NCBI GenBank assembly: GCA_002354655.1
Contig: DELY01000050.1
Span: forward strand, 158,925 to 222,924
Source: Pseudomonas sp. UBA2684
GTDB lineage: Bacteria > Pseudomonadota > Gammaproteobacteria > Pseudomonadales > Pseudomonadaceae
DNA: 64,000 bases
Direction: 5' to 3'
Under the pieces are notes generated by a model, which saw nothing but the letters and a program-made list of their open reading frames with translations, did not search any database and had not been told where the DNA came from. The position numbers and the translations under genes are program-made. Of the stretch, positions 37,879-47,963 are shown one piece after another. Within the stretch, counting starts at the first letter, position 1. Every line of letters begins with the position of its first letter.

Positions 37879-39162
37879 ATGCCTTACCTGCTTCTTCGGG
37901 GCCTGTCCCATAGCGTCACCGCCTGCATCCTGCTGTTTCTGACTGCCTGCGCCGAAGCGCCTGCCCAGCCGCTTGTTGCCGCGCCAGTCACACCCAGCGC
38001 AGCATCCACCAGCTCCGCCGCCAGTGTGGCCAGCAGCCCAACTCCGCTGCTCAGCTTCGATGAATGGCGCATTCTGCTGCGCAGCGATGCCATCGCCGCG
38101 GGTATCGATGCCGAGCTGTTCGATCGCACCTTCGCCGGCATCACCCTGGACCCGAATGTGATCAAGGCTGACAGCAGCCAGCCCGAGTTCACCCGCCCGG
38201 TATGGGACTACATCGACGGCGCCGTTTCCGTCTCGCGCATAGCCCAGGGCCGCCTGCTCAAGGCGCAGCATCGGTCAACCCTGAAAGCCATTCGCAGCGC
38301 CTACGCCGTGGACCATGAAGTGCTGATCGCGATCTGGGGCCTGGAAAGCAATTACGGCAGCAATATCGGCAGCAATAACGTGATCCGCGCCCTCGCCACC
38401 CTGGCCTACGACGGTCGCCGCCAGGTGTTCTGGCGCAGCCAGCTGCTGGCTGCGCTACAGATCCTGCAAGCCGGCGACGGCCCTGTCCAGGGGCTGATCG
38501 GTTCATGGGCGGGCGCCATGGGGCAAACCCAATTTATGCCAACCACGTTCAATCAGCATGCCGTGGATTTTGATGGCGACGGTCGCCGCGACCTGTGGGC
38601 ATCCACGCCCGACGCCCTCGCCTCTGCCGCCCATTACCTGCAAGCCTCGGGCTGGGAAAACGGCCAGCCCTGGGGCTTTGAAGTCAACCTGCCGCAGGGC
38701 TTCGATTACGCCCTGGCCGATCCAGAAGTGCGCCGCAGCCTGGCACAGTGGCGCGCCCTCGGGATCAACCCGGTCAGAGCCATCGATGCCAATGAGCAAA
38801 GCCTGGCAACGCTGTTTCTGCCCGCCGGTCATCGCGGCCCAGCCTTCCTGCTGCTGAACAACTTCCGCAGCATCCTCAAGTACAACAACTCCACCGCTTA
38901 CGCTCTGGCTATCGGCCTGCTCAGCGATGCGCTGGATGGCAACCCGGGCGTGCAGGCCGCCTGGCCGCGCAACGACCGCCAACTAGGGCGCAGCGAGCGC
39001 ATCGAACTGCAGGAACTGCTGACCAGCAAAGGCTACGAGCCAGGCCCGGCAGACGGCATCATCGGTGCCAACACGCGCAAAGCCGTACGCGCGTTCCAGC
39101 AGAGCCTGGGGCAACCCGCCGATGGCTACCCCAGCCATGAGCTGTTGCAGCAACTCAGATAA
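37879..39162 (+). CDS. sltB3: Lytic murein transglycosylase with peptidoglycan-binding domain (SltB3-like)
   Basis: The 427-residue lipoprotein cleaves the glycan strands of peptidoglycan. Signal peptide with lipobox LFLTACAEA. The MltB-type catalytic domain has IWGLESNYGSNIG (Glu as acid/base), GSWAGAMGQTQFMP and DFDGDGRRDLW. A C-terminal peptidoglycan-binding_1 domain (ELQELLTSKGYEPGPADGI) ends the protein. The name follows a P. aeruginosa gene at the same position and is from memory. Confidence 0.9.
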   Translation: MPYLLLRGLSHSVTACILLFLTACAEAPAQPLVAAPVTPSAASTSSAASVASSPTPLLSFDEWRILLRSDAIAAGIDAELFDRTFAGITLDPNVIKADSSQPEFTRPVWDYIDGAVSVSRIAQGRLLKAQHRSTLKAIRSAYAVDHEVLIAIWGLESNYGSNIGSNNVIRALATLAYDGRRQVFWRSQLLAALQILQAGDGPVQGLIGSWAGAMGQTQFMPTTFNQHAVDFDGDGRRDLWASTPDALASAAHYLQASGWENGQPWGFEVNLPQGFDYALADPEVRRSLAQWRALGINPVRAIDANEQSLATLFLPAGHRGPAFLLLNNFRSILKYNNSTAYALAIGLLSDALDGNPGVQAAWPRNDRQLGRSERIELQELLTSKGYEPGPADGIIGANTRKAVRAFQQSLGQPADGYPSHELLQQLR

Positions 39163-39322
39163 CCGACCGCGCAGCGCCCAAACGCTGCGCGCCGGCCCTG
39201 CCTCAGCGAGCAACCTGGACCGCACGGCGCCAGCCGGACTGAACGGTCAGCGTCTGTGATAAACTGCGCGGCGGCCACAAGCCGCCTCGTCCACGGAGCC
39301 TCTAGCGGAGCCCAGATTGCCG

Positions 39323-40375
39323 ATGTCCGATACCTCCCCGCCTAAAACCGTCGCCAGCGGCGAAAAATTCCGCACCACTCAGGGCATCACCGCGATCAAG
39401 GACGGGCAAAAGCGCCGTGCCTCGAGCGAACCCCAGGTGTTCGAACCCAAACCCAAGTGGCTGCGGGTCAAGGCGCCCGGCGGCAGCCGCTTCGAGGCGG
39501 TCAAGCGTAATGTCGGCGAGCACCGCCTGAGCACCGTGTGCCAGGAATCCCACTGCCCGAACATGGGCGAATGCTGGTCCAACGGTACCGCCACCATCAT
39601 GCTGATGGGCTCGGTGTGCACCCGCGCCTGCCGCTTCTGTGCGGTGGACACCGGCAACCCCAATGGCTGGCTGGACCTGGAAGAGCCGCAGAACACCGCC
39701 AAGTCGGTGGAGCTGATGGCACTGCGCTATATCGTGCTGACCTCGGTGGACCGCGACGACCTCGACGACGGTGGCGCCGCGCATTACGCGGCCTGCGTAC
39801 GGGCAATCAAGGCGCGCACCCCGCAGGTGGTAGTAGAGGCCCTGACCCCAGACTTTGACGGCGATCTGCAAGCCATCGAACGCGTAGTGGATTCCGGCCT
39901 TGAGGTCTTTGCGCAGAACGTCGAGACGGTCAAACGCCTGACCCATGAAGTGCGCGACCCCCGCGCCGGCTACGAGAAAACCCTGCGCGCGCTGGAACAC
40001 GCCAAGCGCCATCGCCCGCAGATGCTGACCAAGACCAGCTTGATGCTGGGCCTGGGCGAGACCGACGAGGAGGTCATAGAAACCATGGATGACCTGCGCG
40101 CCATCGGCGTGGACATCCTCACCCTCGGCCAGTACCTGCAGCCCACGCGCAATCACCTGACGGTCAAGCGCTGGGTCAGCCCGGAAGAGTTCAATAGGTT
40201 CCGCGATATCGGCCTGGCAAAGGGCTTTATGGAAGTCGCCGCCGGCCCACTGGTACGCTCCAGCTACCGCGCCGACAAGGTATTCGAGAAGAACAACCTG
40301 GGCCTGGCCGCCCCGGTGCCCGTACCGGGCCAACACGTCGACAACAACCTGATTCCGACCCTCAATCTGAACTGA
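39323..40375 (+). CDS. lipA: Lipoyl synthase LipA
   Basis: The 350-residue radical-SAM enzyme inserts two sulfurs into octanoyl chains of lipoyl domains. The auxiliary cluster motif [12 protein letters not shown] and radical-SAM motif CTRACRFC are intact. N-terminal residues are long and polar, as in Pseudomonas homologues. ATG 39323 is preferred over the TTG two codons upstream. A strong terminator follows. lipB, the preceding step in the pathway, faces it on the other strand. Confidence 0.95.
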   Translation: MSDTSPPKTVASGEKFRTTQGITAIKDGQKRRASSEPQVFEPKPKWLRVKAPGGSRFEAVKRNVGEHRLSTVCQESHCPNMGECWSNGTATIMLMGSVCTRACRFCAVDTGNPNGWLDLEEPQNTAKSVELMALRYIVLTSVDRDDLDDGGAAHYAACVRAIKARTPQVVVEALTPDFDGDLQAIERVVDSGLEVFAQNVETVKRLTHEVRDPRAGYEKTLRALEHAKRHRPQMLTKTSLMLGLGETDEEVIETMDDLRAIGVDILTLGQYLQPTRNHLTVKRWVSPEEFNRFRDIGLAKGFMEVAAGPLVRSSYRADKVFEKNNLGLAAPVPVPGQHVDNNLIPTLNLN

Positions 40376-40387
40376 TCGGGCCGCACT

Positions 40388-40428
40388 ACGCCTGCCCCTG
40401 AGCTTTGCCTGGGGGCAGGCGTTTGTTT
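40388..40428 (+). terminator. Rho-independent terminator of lipA
   Basis: CGCCTGCCCC (40389-40398) pairs with GGGGCAGGCG (40412-40421), a 10-bp stem with a 13-nt loop, followed by TTTGTTT. Confidence 0.9.
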
Positions 40429-40447
40429 ATCCGCCCAAGCCATTACC

Positions 40448-40607
40448 AGCAGGCCGTTGAAACATGTAGGCGAGGCCGCCGAGACAAGGCGCAACGTTAG
40501 TAACAGCCTACGGCTGGTCAAAACGGCGAGGAAGCGGACTGGGCTCGCATCCGAGCCTGTTTTTAACGCCGTATGGCAACGCAGGTAGTTTTTCGACGGC
40601 CTGCTAG
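40448..40607. repeat. Complete family B repeat ending at the lipB stop codon
   Basis: AGCAGGCCGTTGAAA (40448-40462) and TTTCGACGGCCTGCT (40591-40605) are terminal inverted repeats with one mismatch. The right end runs into CTAG (40604-40607), which contains the lipB stop. The inner part encodes no protein. It is the best preserved copy in the window. Confidence 0.8.
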
Positions 40608-41257
40608 CAGTCTATTACGCCCGCCAGGGTCTGCTGCTGCGCGTAGTCGAGGTGTTTGACCAGTTGCTCACGCAGCCGGGCACTGACCTCGGAAAACTCC
40701 AGCGGACCGTCGAGCAAATCGGCCAACTGGGTGACCGGCATGCCGGCATAGCCGCAGGGGTTGATGCGCTGGAACGGTTGCAGATCCATGTCGACGTTCA
40801 ACGCCAGGCCATGGAAAGAGCGCCCATTGCGGATACGCAGGCCAAGCGAGGCGATCTTCGCCTCGCCCACATAGACCCCAGGCGCATCGGGCTTGGCATT
40901 GGCCGTCACGCCGTAACTGGCCAGGGTCGCAATCAGGCTTTGCTCGATGCGCGTCACCAGCTCACGCACGCCGAGGGAAGAACGGCGCAGGTCGAGCAAC
41001 AGGTAGGCCACCAACTGACCGGGACCGTGGTAGGTCACCTGGCCGCCACGGTCGACTTGCACCACCGGGATATCGCCGGCAAACAACACATGCTCGGCCT
41101 TGCCGGCCTGGCCCTGAGTGAACACCGGCGGGTGCTGCAACAACCAAATTTCGTCCGCCGTTTGCGCGTCGCGCTCGTTGGTGAAACGCTGCATGGCGTG
41201 CCAGGTCGACTCGTAAGCCACCTCACCCAATTCGCGAAAGCCGAGCGGCAGGCTCAT
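40604..41257 (-). CDS. lipB: Octanoyl-[ACP]:protein N-octanoyltransferase LipB
   Basis: The 217-residue enzyme transfers octanoate from ACP to lipoyl domains. Motifs: [42 protein letters not shown], and the catalytic Cys in [12 protein letters not shown] 41257 overlaps the ybeD stop by 1 nt (TGATG). The stop TAG lies in the CTAG at the end of a family B repeat; the last residues (VIDC) are short of the P. aeruginosa end I recall. Confidence 0.95.
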   Translation of the reverse strand: MSLPLGFRELGEVAYESTWHAMQRFTNERDAQTADEIWLLQHPPVFTQGQAGKAEHVLFAGDIPVVQVDRGGQVTYHGPGQLVAYLLLDLRRSSLGVRELVTRIEQSLIATLASYGVTANAKPDAPGVYVGEAKIASLGLRIRNGRSFHGLALNVDMDLQPFQRINPCGYAGMPVTQLADLLDGPLEFSEVSARLREQLVKHLDYAQQQTLAGVIDC

Positions 41258-41535
41258 CACAACACCATGTGTACGCGACCGGTGGCACGCAGGTCGACAT
41301 GAATAGCCTGCAATTGCTCCACCCCGGTGGCGGTGATCAATACCTGCACCGAGAGGTAACGGCCATTGCGGCTATCGCGGATCACCAAGGTGGTCGCATC
41401 GAGATCGGGCGCATGGCGCTGGATCACTTCGACTATCAGGTCGGCAAAACCTTCGCCAGCATCGCCGATCACCTTGATCGGGTAACGCTCGCAGGGGAAT
41501 TCGATTTTTGGGGCTTGAACGTCAGTATCGGTCAT
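41257..41535 (-). CDS. ybeD: YbeD/DUF493 protein
   Basis: This 92-residue small alpha-beta protein belongs to the DUF493 family ([27 protein letters not shown]). It always accompanies lipB in this gene order and is coupled to it by a 1-nt overlap. A link to lipoic-acid metabolism is suspected from the neighbourhood; its biochemical role is unknown. Confidence 0.9.
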   Translation of the reverse strand: MTDTDVQAPKIEFPCERYPIKVIGDAGEGFADLIVEVIQRHAPDLDATTLVIRDSRNGRYLSVQVLITATGVEQLQAIHVDLRATGRVHMVL

Positions 41536-41566
41536 GGGTATCAGCAGGCTTGTGGCCTGTCCAGAG

Positions 41567-41590
41567 CAAAACGCCCCGGATAGGGGCGTC
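41567..41590 (-). terminator. Terminator of the dacC transcript
   Basis: On the minus strand ACGCCCC and GGGGCGT form a 7-bp stem over a TATCC loop followed by TTTTG. It begins 12 nt after the dacC stop. Confidence 0.75.
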
Positions 41591-41601
41591 CATGGGCGGA
41601 A

Positions 41602-42762
41602 TCAGTTGAACAAACCGTAGAAGAACAGGCGGATGCTATCCCACACGCGGCGGAAGAAGCCACCCTCCTCGACGGTCTCCAGCGCCACCAGGTCGGCGCT
41701 GTGCACCACTTCGTCGCCCAGTTTGACTTCGACCTTGCCGATGACATCGCCTTGCGCGATCGGCGCGATCAGTTGCGGATTGAGGGTCATGCCGGCTTGC
41801 AGCTTGTCCAGCTGGCCTTTCGGCAGGGTCAAGGTCAGGTCGTTGGCCAGACCGGCCTTGAGCTGACGAGCGGCACCTTTCCAGACCTGCGCTTGCGCCA
41901 GTTCGGCGCCTTTCTGATAGAAGGTACGGGTCTCGAAGAAGCGGAAGCCGTAGGTCAGCAACTTCTGGGTTTCCGCCGCACGGGCCTGCTCGCTGACGGT
42001 GCCGAACACCGAGGTGATCATCCGCGCGCCATCGCGTACCGCCGAAGACACCAGGCAGAAACCAGCCTCTTCGGTGTGCCCGGTTTTCAGGCCGTCGACA
42101 GTCTTGTCGCGCCACAGCAACAGATTACGGTTGGGTTGTTTGATGTTGTTCCAGAAGAACTCCTTCTGCGAGTAGATCGCATAGTGCTCAGGGTCTTCGT
42201 TGATGATCGCGCGGGCCAGGATAGCCATGTCGTGGGCACTGGAGTAGTGCTCCGGGTCCGGCAGGCCGGTGGCATTCATGAAGTGGCTGTTGCTCATGCC
42301 CAGACGCTCGGCGGCGGCATTCATCATGTCGGCGAAAGCCTCTTCGCTGCCGGCGATGTGCTCGGCCAGCGCCACGCTGGCGTCGTTGCCCGACTGGATG
42401 ATGATGCCGTGCAACAGGTCGCTGACGCTAACCTGGGTGCCAACCTGGATGAACATGCGCGAACCACCGGTACGCCAAGCCTTCTCGCTGACCGTGACCA
42501 GGTCCTGCTCGCCGATCTGGCCCTTACGGATTTCCAGGGTGGCGATGTAAGCAGTCATCAGCTTGGTCAGACTGGCCGGCGGCAGACGCTGGTCACCATT
42601 GTTCTCCACCAGCACCTTGCCGCTGGCGGCATCCATCAGCACATAGGATTTGGCGGCTAACTGCGGCGGCGACGGAATCATCACCTGGTTGGCCCAGGCG
42701 ACCGGTGCAGTAAGCAGCAGAAGTGACAAGAACAGGCGTTGCGCAAAGCTGGTGATATTCAT
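41602..42762 (-). CDS. dacC: D-alanyl-D-alanine carboxypeptidase (PBP5)
   Basis: The 386-residue periplasmic enzyme trims the terminal D-Ala from peptidoglycan peptides. A signal peptide (MNITSFAQRLFLSLLLLTAP) is followed by the active-site motifs SLTK, SGN (QSGNDAS) and KTG (LKTGHTEE). The C-terminal beta domain ends in an amphipathic anchor (FFRRVWDSIRLFFYGLF). GAGAGA precedes the ATG at 42762. It lies with rlpA, sltB1, rodA and pbpA in an envelope cluster. Confidence 0.96.
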   Translation of the reverse strand: MNITSFAQRLFLSLLLLTAPVAWANQVMIPSPPQLAAKSYVLMDAASGKVLVENNGDQRLPPASLTKLMTAYIATLEIRKGQIGEQDLVTVSEKAWRTGGSRMFIQVGTQVSVSDLLHGIIIQSGNDASVALAEHIAGSEEAFADMMNAAAERLGMSNSHFMNATGLPDPEHYSSAHDMAILARAIINEDPEHYAIYSQKEFFWNNIKQPNRNLLLWRDKTVDGLKTGHTEEAGFCLVSSAVRDGARMITSVFGTVSEQARAAETQKLLTYGFRFFETRTFYQKGAELAQAQVWKGAARQLKAGLANDLTLTLPKGQLDKLQAGMTLNPQLIAPIAQGDVIGKVEVKLGDEVVHSADLVALETVEEGGFFRRVWDSIRLFFYGLFN

Positions 42763-42886
42763 CCGTCTCTCGAAGTTGCTAATGGTCAGACAGGCCCCAA
42801 AGGGCAAATTATGGCCTGCCGCAGTGGCAGGAACCGCACACGGGCGGCGTGCTGCTTAGGCAGATGAGCGGCCAATAAGTGCCGCG

Positions 42887-43891
42887 TCAATCTGCCTTCA
42901 CCAGTGTTGGCTGGCCGAGATTGGCCAACCGCACACTGTCTTGCAGTTGCTCAGCCTCGCCCTGGCTGTTGATCGGTCCCAGGCGCACGCGGTGCAGGAT
43001 CTGCTGGTTGCGCACCACTGAGCTGATGAACACGGGGGCAGCTACCGTCTCGCTCAACTTGGCCTTGAGCAGCTCCGCAGCGTCCGGATTGGCGAAGGCT
43101 GCCACTTGGAGATACAGGCCAGAGACTGCGACTGAAGCGTTTTTTTTTGCGTCGATCTGCACCGGCAGCACGGCGGCTGCGTGTTGCTGCGGTGGCGGCG
43201 AATACTGTTCGAGCGGCTGCGCCAGCGGTTGCGCGACGGTTTTTATCTGGGCGCTCTGTTGCGGTGCCGCGAGCACCATCGGCACCGGCTGCCCCTGCTG
43301 CGCCCACCACTCGTGCGGGTCGATACCCTCGACCTTGACCCGCGCCGTACCGCTTTCGGCATAGCCGAGTTTCTTCGCAGCGGCGAAGGACAGGTCGATG
43401 ATCCGGTCGGAATAGAACGGCCCACGGTCATTGACGCGCAGTACGGCACTCTTGCCGTTTTCCAGGTTGGTCACCTTGACGTAGCTGGGTAACGGTAAGG
43501 TCTTGTGCGCGGCAGTCATGCCGTACAGGTCGTAGGTTTCGCCGTTGGCCGTGGCCTGGCCGTGGAACTTGGTGCCGTACCAGGACGCCGGGCCAACCGC
43601 CTGATAGCGGCGGGCATCGGGGATCGGGTAGTACTGCTTGCCGAACACGGTGTAGGGGCTGGCCTTGACCGGGCCGTAATGCGGCATCGGCACGGCATCC
43701 GGAATCCGCGAGACGTCCACATCCCACCAGGGCGCGCCATCCTTATGCGGCCGATTGAAATCGGCGGGGCCGGAAATGCCTGCGCCGGCCTGCACCGGCG
43801 CGCTCGGTGGCGGCGTACGCTTGGACGAACAGCTGGCCAGTGCCAGGGCGAGAACCGCATAAGTCGCGAGTGTGAACGGCAAGCCGCGCAT
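42887..43891 (-). CDS. rlpA: Septal-ring lytic transglycosylase RlpA
   Basis: The 334-residue lipoprotein cleaves peptide-free glycan at the division site. Lipobox ALALASCSS; the double-psi beta-barrel domain contains GPASWYGTKFHGQATANGE and VRVNDRGPFYSDRIIDLS; a C-terminal SPOR domain (from about residue 260) binds denuded glycan. ATG 43891 overlaps the sltB1 stop by 1 nt. A run of nine A (coding strand) at 43140-43148 lies just before the SPOR domain and could cause slippage. Confidence 0.94.
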   Translation of the reverse strand: MRGLPFTLATYAVLALALASCSSKRTPPPSAPVQAGAGISGPADFNRPHKDGAPWWDVDVSRIPDAVPMPHYGPVKASPYTVFGKQYYPIPDARRYQAVGPASWYGTKFHGQATANGETYDLYGMTAAHKTLPLPSYVKVTNLENGKSAVLRVNDRGPFYSDRIIDLSFAAAKKLGYAESGTARVKVEGIDPHEWWAQQGQPVPMVLAAPQQSAQIKTVAQPLAQPLEQYSPPPQQHAAAVLPVQIDAKKNASVAVSGLYLQVAAFANPDAAELLKAKLSETVAAPVFISSVVRNQQILHRVRLGPINSQGEAEQLQDSVRLANLGQPTLVKAD

Positions 43892-44910
43892 CAATGCTGC
43901 CCTCGCGCATCGACCAGCAACTCGGCCAGCTGATTGACTGCCATGGCGTACATCACGCTGCGGTTATAGCGGGTAATCACGAAAAAGTTCGGCAGGCCCA
44001 GCCAGTACTCGGCCCCTTCGGCACCCTCCAGGCGGAACGCGGTGACCGGCATCTCGGCGTCCAGTGAGTCCTTGCTCGACCAGCCTAGAGCGCGCAGCTC
44101 GGCGACATTCTTCACCGGGTCGAGGCCCTGGGTCAGGCCCTGCTCGACCTGCTCGCCCGATACGCTGGCGGCGCTGACCACCGGCTCGCCAGGCAACCAG
44201 CCATGACGTTTGAAGTAGCTGGCAACGCTGCCGATGGCATCCACCGGGTTGGTCCAGATATTGATGTGGCCGTCGCCGTCGAAGTCCACGGCATAGGCGC
44301 GGAAACTGCTCGGCATAAACTGCGGCAAGCCCATGGCGCCGGCATAAGAGCCTTTCAGATTGAGCGGGTCGACCTGCTCCTCACGCGAGAGCATGAGAAA
44401 TTCGCGCAGTTCCTTGCGAAAGAATGGTGCCCGTGGCGGGTAATCGAAGGCCAGGGTCGACAGCGCATCGACCACCCGGTAACTACCGGTATTGCCGCCG
44501 TAGAAGGTTTCCACCCCGATGATCGCGACGATCACCTCGGCCGGCACGCCGTATTCCTGCTCGGCCCGCGCCAGGGTCTGTTCATGTTCGCGCCAGAAAT
44601 CCACGCCACGGGCGATACGTGAGTCGGTGATGAAGATCGGCCGGTAATCTTTCCAGGGTTTGACCTTCTCCGCCGGGCGCGAGATGGCATCGAGGATCGC
44701 CTGCTTACGCTCCACTTCAGCGAACAGACTGACCAGTTGCTCACTGGCAAAGCCGTAGTCGCGGGTCATCTCGGCGACGAACTCGGCCACTTGCGGCGAG
44801 TTCGTGTAATCAGCGGCAACAGCCTGCTGAGCCAATCCGAACACGCTGGCCAAACCTAGCCAATGTGCATGCCGTACAGCCCAGCCACGCAGTATGTGCA
44901 TTGAATTCAT
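43891..44910 (-). CDS. mltB: Membrane-bound lytic murein transglycosylase B (SltB1/MltB)
   Basis: The 339-residue enzyme has a Sec-like signal (GLASVFGLAQQAVAA) and the MltB catalytic region: IIGVETFYGGNTG (catalytic Glu), GSYAGAMGLPQFMPSSF and DFDGDGHINIW. It lacks an obvious lipobox, matching the soluble SltB1 form of Pseudomonas. ATG 44910 is 8 bp after rodA and follows GGGG. It is part of the pbpA-rodA-mltB-rlpA operon. Confidence 0.93.
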   Translation of the reverse strand: MNSMHILRGWAVRHAHWLGLASVFGLAQQAVAADYTNSPQVAEFVAEMTRDYGFASEQLVSLFAEVERKQAILDAISRPAEKVKPWKDYRPIFITDSRIARGVDFWREHEQTLARAEQEYGVPAEVIVAIIGVETFYGGNTGSYRVVDALSTLAFDYPPRAPFFRKELREFLMLSREEQVDPLNLKGSYAGAMGLPQFMPSSFRAYAVDFDGDGHINIWTNPVDAIGSVASYFKRHGWLPGEPVVSAASVSGEQVEQGLTQGLDPVKNVAELRALGWSSKDSLDAEMPVTAFRLEGAEGAEYWLGLPNFFVITRYNRSVMYAMAVNQLAELLVDARGQH

Positions 44911-44918
44911 AACCCCAA

Positions 44919-46064
44919 TTAAACCTGTGTGATCCATTTACGGTGCGTGTGGATCGACATCAAAATTCCAAATCCTGCAAGCAGGGTGATCAGCGAGGTT
45001 CCACCATAGCTAATGAACGGCAGCGGCACCCCGACCACCGGCAACAGCCCGCTGACCATCCCGATATTGACGAATACGTAAACGAAGAACGTCATGGTCA
45101 AGGCCCCCGCCAGGAGCTTACCGAACAGCGTCTGTGCTTGCACGGTAATCACCAGGCCACGGGCGATCAGCAGCAGGTACATCAACAGCAGCAAACAGAC
45201 GCCGACCAGGCCGAACTCCTCGGCGAGCACGGCAATGATAAAGTCCGTATGGCTTTCCGGCAAAAAATCCAGGTGCGACTGGGTGCCGAGCAACCAGCCC
45301 TTACCCAATACGCCGCCCGATCCGATTGCCGCTTTCGACTGGATGATATTCCAGCCGCTGCCCAGCGGGTCGCTCTCCGGGTTGAGGAAGGTCAGCACCC
45401 GCTGCTTCTGGTACTGGTGCATGACAAAGAACCACATGGCCACGGCAATCGGCACCACCGCTGCCACTGCCCCGAAAATCCAGCGCCATTGCAGCCCGGC
45501 AATGAACAACACGAAGGTCCCCGAGGCGATTATCAACAGCGAGGTGCCGAGGTCCGGCTGCACCAGGATCAAGCCAAATGGCACGACAATCAGCGCCAGA
45601 CTGATCGCGATGTGCTTAAAGCGTGGCGGCAGGCTGCGCTTGGACAGGTACCAGGCGATGGTCGCCGGCATGATGATTTTCATGAATTCCGAGGGCTGGA
45701 AGCGAATCACCCCGGGGATATTGATCCAGCGGGTAGCACCCATGGCGTTGTGGCCCATCACATCCACCGCCACCAGCAGGCCGACGCCGGCCACGTAGGC
45801 CAACGGCACCCAGCGCGCCATGAAGCGCGGCTCGAACTGGGCGATGATGAACATGCCGACCAGACCGATACCGAACGAACTGGCTTGCTTCATCAGCAAG
45901 TCGACGTTCTTGCCGCTGGCCGAGTAGAGAATAAACAGGCTGCCGGCCGCCAGCATCAGCAATAACAGCAACAGAATGCCGTCGATGTGCAGGCGCTGCA
46001 GCAGGCTGGCGCGGCGGCGCAGTACGTCTTCGTTGGACAGGGTACGGTCGAAGCTACTGTTCAT
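44919..46064 (-). CDS. rodA: Rod-shape peptidoglycan polymerase RodA
   Basis: The 381-residue SEDS glycosyltransferase polymerises lipid II during side-wall growth. Ten membrane helices are predicted; SEDS motifs include WINIPGVIRFQPSEFMKI, VQPDLGTSLL and GVPLPFISYGGTS. ATG 46064 overlaps the pbpA stop by 4 bp, in keeping with RodA and PBP2 working as one complex. Confidence 0.96.
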   Translation of the reverse strand: MNSSFDRTLSNEDVLRRRASLLQRLHIDGILLLLLLMLAAGSLFILYSASGKNVDLLMKQASSFGIGLVGMFIIAQFEPRFMARWVPLAYVAGVGLLVAVDVMGHNAMGATRWINIPGVIRFQPSEFMKIIMPATIAWYLSKRSLPPRFKHIAISLALIVVPFGLILVQPDLGTSLLIIASGTFVLFIAGLQWRWIFGAVAAVVPIAVAMWFFVMHQYQKQRVLTFLNPESDPLGSGWNIIQSKAAIGSGGVLGKGWLLGTQSHLDFLPESHTDFIIAVLAEEFGLVGVCLLLLMYLLLIARGLVITVQAQTLFGKLLAGALTMTFFVYVFVNIGMVSGLLPVVGVPLPFISYGGTSLITLLAGFGILMSIHTHRKWITQV

Positions 46065-47950
46065 GGGCGAACCACCTCTGCGCTCAAGGGCGGCGCGTAC
46101 TCGGCTTTCAATTGGCCGTTTTCGTCGAGCAACCAGGCGTCCATCACCAGCTTGACTACCGGCGCGGCCACGCCCGAGCCGGACTCGCCGTTCTCCACCA
46201 TTACCGCCACGGCAATCTGCGGGTTGTCGGCCGGAGCGAAGGCGACGAACAGGGCGTGGTCGCGGTGGCGCTCCTGCACCTTGTCGCGGTCGTATTTTTC
46301 ACCCTGCTTGATCGCCACCACCTGCGCCGTACCACTTTTGCCGGCGATGCGGTAAACCGAGGCGTCGCCGACCTTGCGCGCGGTGCCGCGCGGCCCGTGC
46401 ATCACTTGCTCCATGCCGAAACGCGCATGATCCCAGGCCTTGGGGTCGCGCAATTCGATGTCCGGCAACGGGGCACTGTCGACCGGCGGCAAGCCTTCGA
46501 TGCTCTTGGCCAGGCGCGGGCGAATCCACTTGCCGCGATTGGCCATCAAGGCAGTGGCCTGCGCCAGTTGCAGCGGAGTGGTTTGCATATAGCCCTGGCC
46601 GATGCCGAGGATCAGGGTTTCCCCCGGATACCACGGCTGGCGGTAACGCGCGCGCTTCCAATCGCGCGACGGCATCAACCCGGCGGTTTCCTCGAACATG
46701 TCCAGGGACACGCGCTGGCCAAGACCGAAGCGCGTCATGTAATCGTGCATCCGATCGATGCCCATCTTGTGCGCCAGGTCGTAGAAGTAGGTGTCGTTGG
46801 AGCGCGAGATGGCCAGCTCCAGGCTCACCCAGCCGTCGCCGCTGCGGTTCCAGTTGCGGTATTTGTGGCTGTGATTGGGCAATTGGTAGAACCCCGGATC
46901 GAACACCCGCGAAGTGGGGGTGATCACGCCGGCATCCAGGGCGGCCACCGCCATCATCGGTTTGATCGTCGAACCCGGCGGATACAGGCCGCGCAACACG
47001 CGGTTGTACAACGGCCGATCAATCGAATCGCGCAGCTCGGCATAGGCCTTGAAACTGATGCCGGTGACGAACGGATTGGGGTCGAAACTCGGCTGGCTGA
47101 CCATCGCCAGCACTTCGCCGGTAGCCGGTTGGATCGCCACGATGGCGCCACGCCGCCCGGCCAAAGCGGCCTCGGCGGCCTCCTGCAAGCGCACGTCGAG
47201 GGTCAGCACCAGGTCCTTGCCCGGCAGCGGATCGGTGCGTTTGAGCACCCGCAAGACCCGCCCGCGCGCGTTGGTTTCGACCTCTTCGTAACCCACCTCG
47301 CCGTGCAACTGCTCTTCGTAGAAACGCTCGATACCGGTCTTGCCGATATGGTGGGTGCCGCTGTACTCCACCGGATCGAGTGCTTTCAGTTCCTTTTCGT
47401 TGATCCGCCCGACATAGCCCACCGAATGCGCGAAGTGCTCGCCCTGCGGATAGTGGCGCACCAGTTGCGCGACCACCTCGACCCCTGGCAAGCGGAACTG
47501 ATTGATGGCGATGCGGGCGATCTGCTCTTCGGACAACTCGAACAGCACCGGCACCGGTTCAAATGGGCGCCGCCCCTGACGCACGCGCTTCTCGAACAGC
47601 GTGCGTTCGTCTTCGCTGAGTTGCAGCACCTCGACGATCACATCCAGCACCTGCTGCCAGTCGCCGGCCCGCTCGCGGGTCAGGGTCAGGCTGAAGCTCG
47701 GCCGGTTGTCGGCGATGATCACCCCGTTGCGGTCGAAGATCAGCCCGCGGTTCGGCGGAATCGGCTGGACATGAACGCGGTTGTTCTCCGAGAGGGTCGA
47801 GTGGTACTCGAACTGCACCACCTGCAAGTAATACAGGCGCGCAACCAGTACCGCCGTAAGCAACAGGATCGCCACGGCACCGACCAGCGCACGCGTACGG
47901 ATTACCCGAGCGTCTTTTTCGTGGTCTTTGATACGGATCGGCTGCGGCAT
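46061..47950 (-). CDS. pbpA: Penicillin-binding protein 2, transpeptidase
   Basis: The 629-residue class B PBP cross-links peptidoglycan with RodA. One N-terminal membrane helix (about 20-40), a dimerisation domain, and transpeptidase motifs STIK (YPPGSTIKPMM), SND (SRSNDTYF) and KSG (GKSGTAQVV). The start MPQPIRIKD is typical of Pseudomonas. It is 13 bp after rlmH. Confidence 0.96.
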   Translation of the reverse strand: MPQPIRIKDHEKDARVIRTRALVGAVAILLLTAVLVARLYYLQVVQFEYHSTLSENNRVHVQPIPPNRGLIFDRNGVIIADNRPSFSLTLTRERAGDWQQVLDVIVEVLQLSEDERTLFEKRVRQGRRPFEPVPVLFELSEEQIARIAINQFRLPGVEVVAQLVRHYPQGEHFAHSVGYVGRINEKELKALDPVEYSGTHHIGKTGIERFYEEQLHGEVGYEEVETNARGRVLRVLKRTDPLPGKDLVLTLDVRLQEAAEAALAGRRGAIVAIQPATGEVLAMVSQPSFDPNPFVTGISFKAYAELRDSIDRPLYNRVLRGLYPPGSTIKPMMAVAALDAGVITPTSRVFDPGFYQLPNHSHKYRNWNRSGDGWVSLELAISRSNDTYFYDLAHKMGIDRMHDYMTRFGLGQRVSLDMFEETAGLMPSRDWKRARYRQPWYPGETLILGIGQGYMQTTPLQLAQATALMANRGKWIRPRLAKSIEGLPPVDSAPLPDIELRDPKAWDHARFGMEQVMHGPRGTARKVGDASVYRIAGKSGTAQVVAIKQGEKYDRDKVQERHRDHALFVAFAPADNPQIAVAVMVENGESGSGVAAPVVKLVMDAWLLDENGQLKAEYAPPLSAEVVRP

Positions 47951-47963
47951 CGGCTACTGCTGA

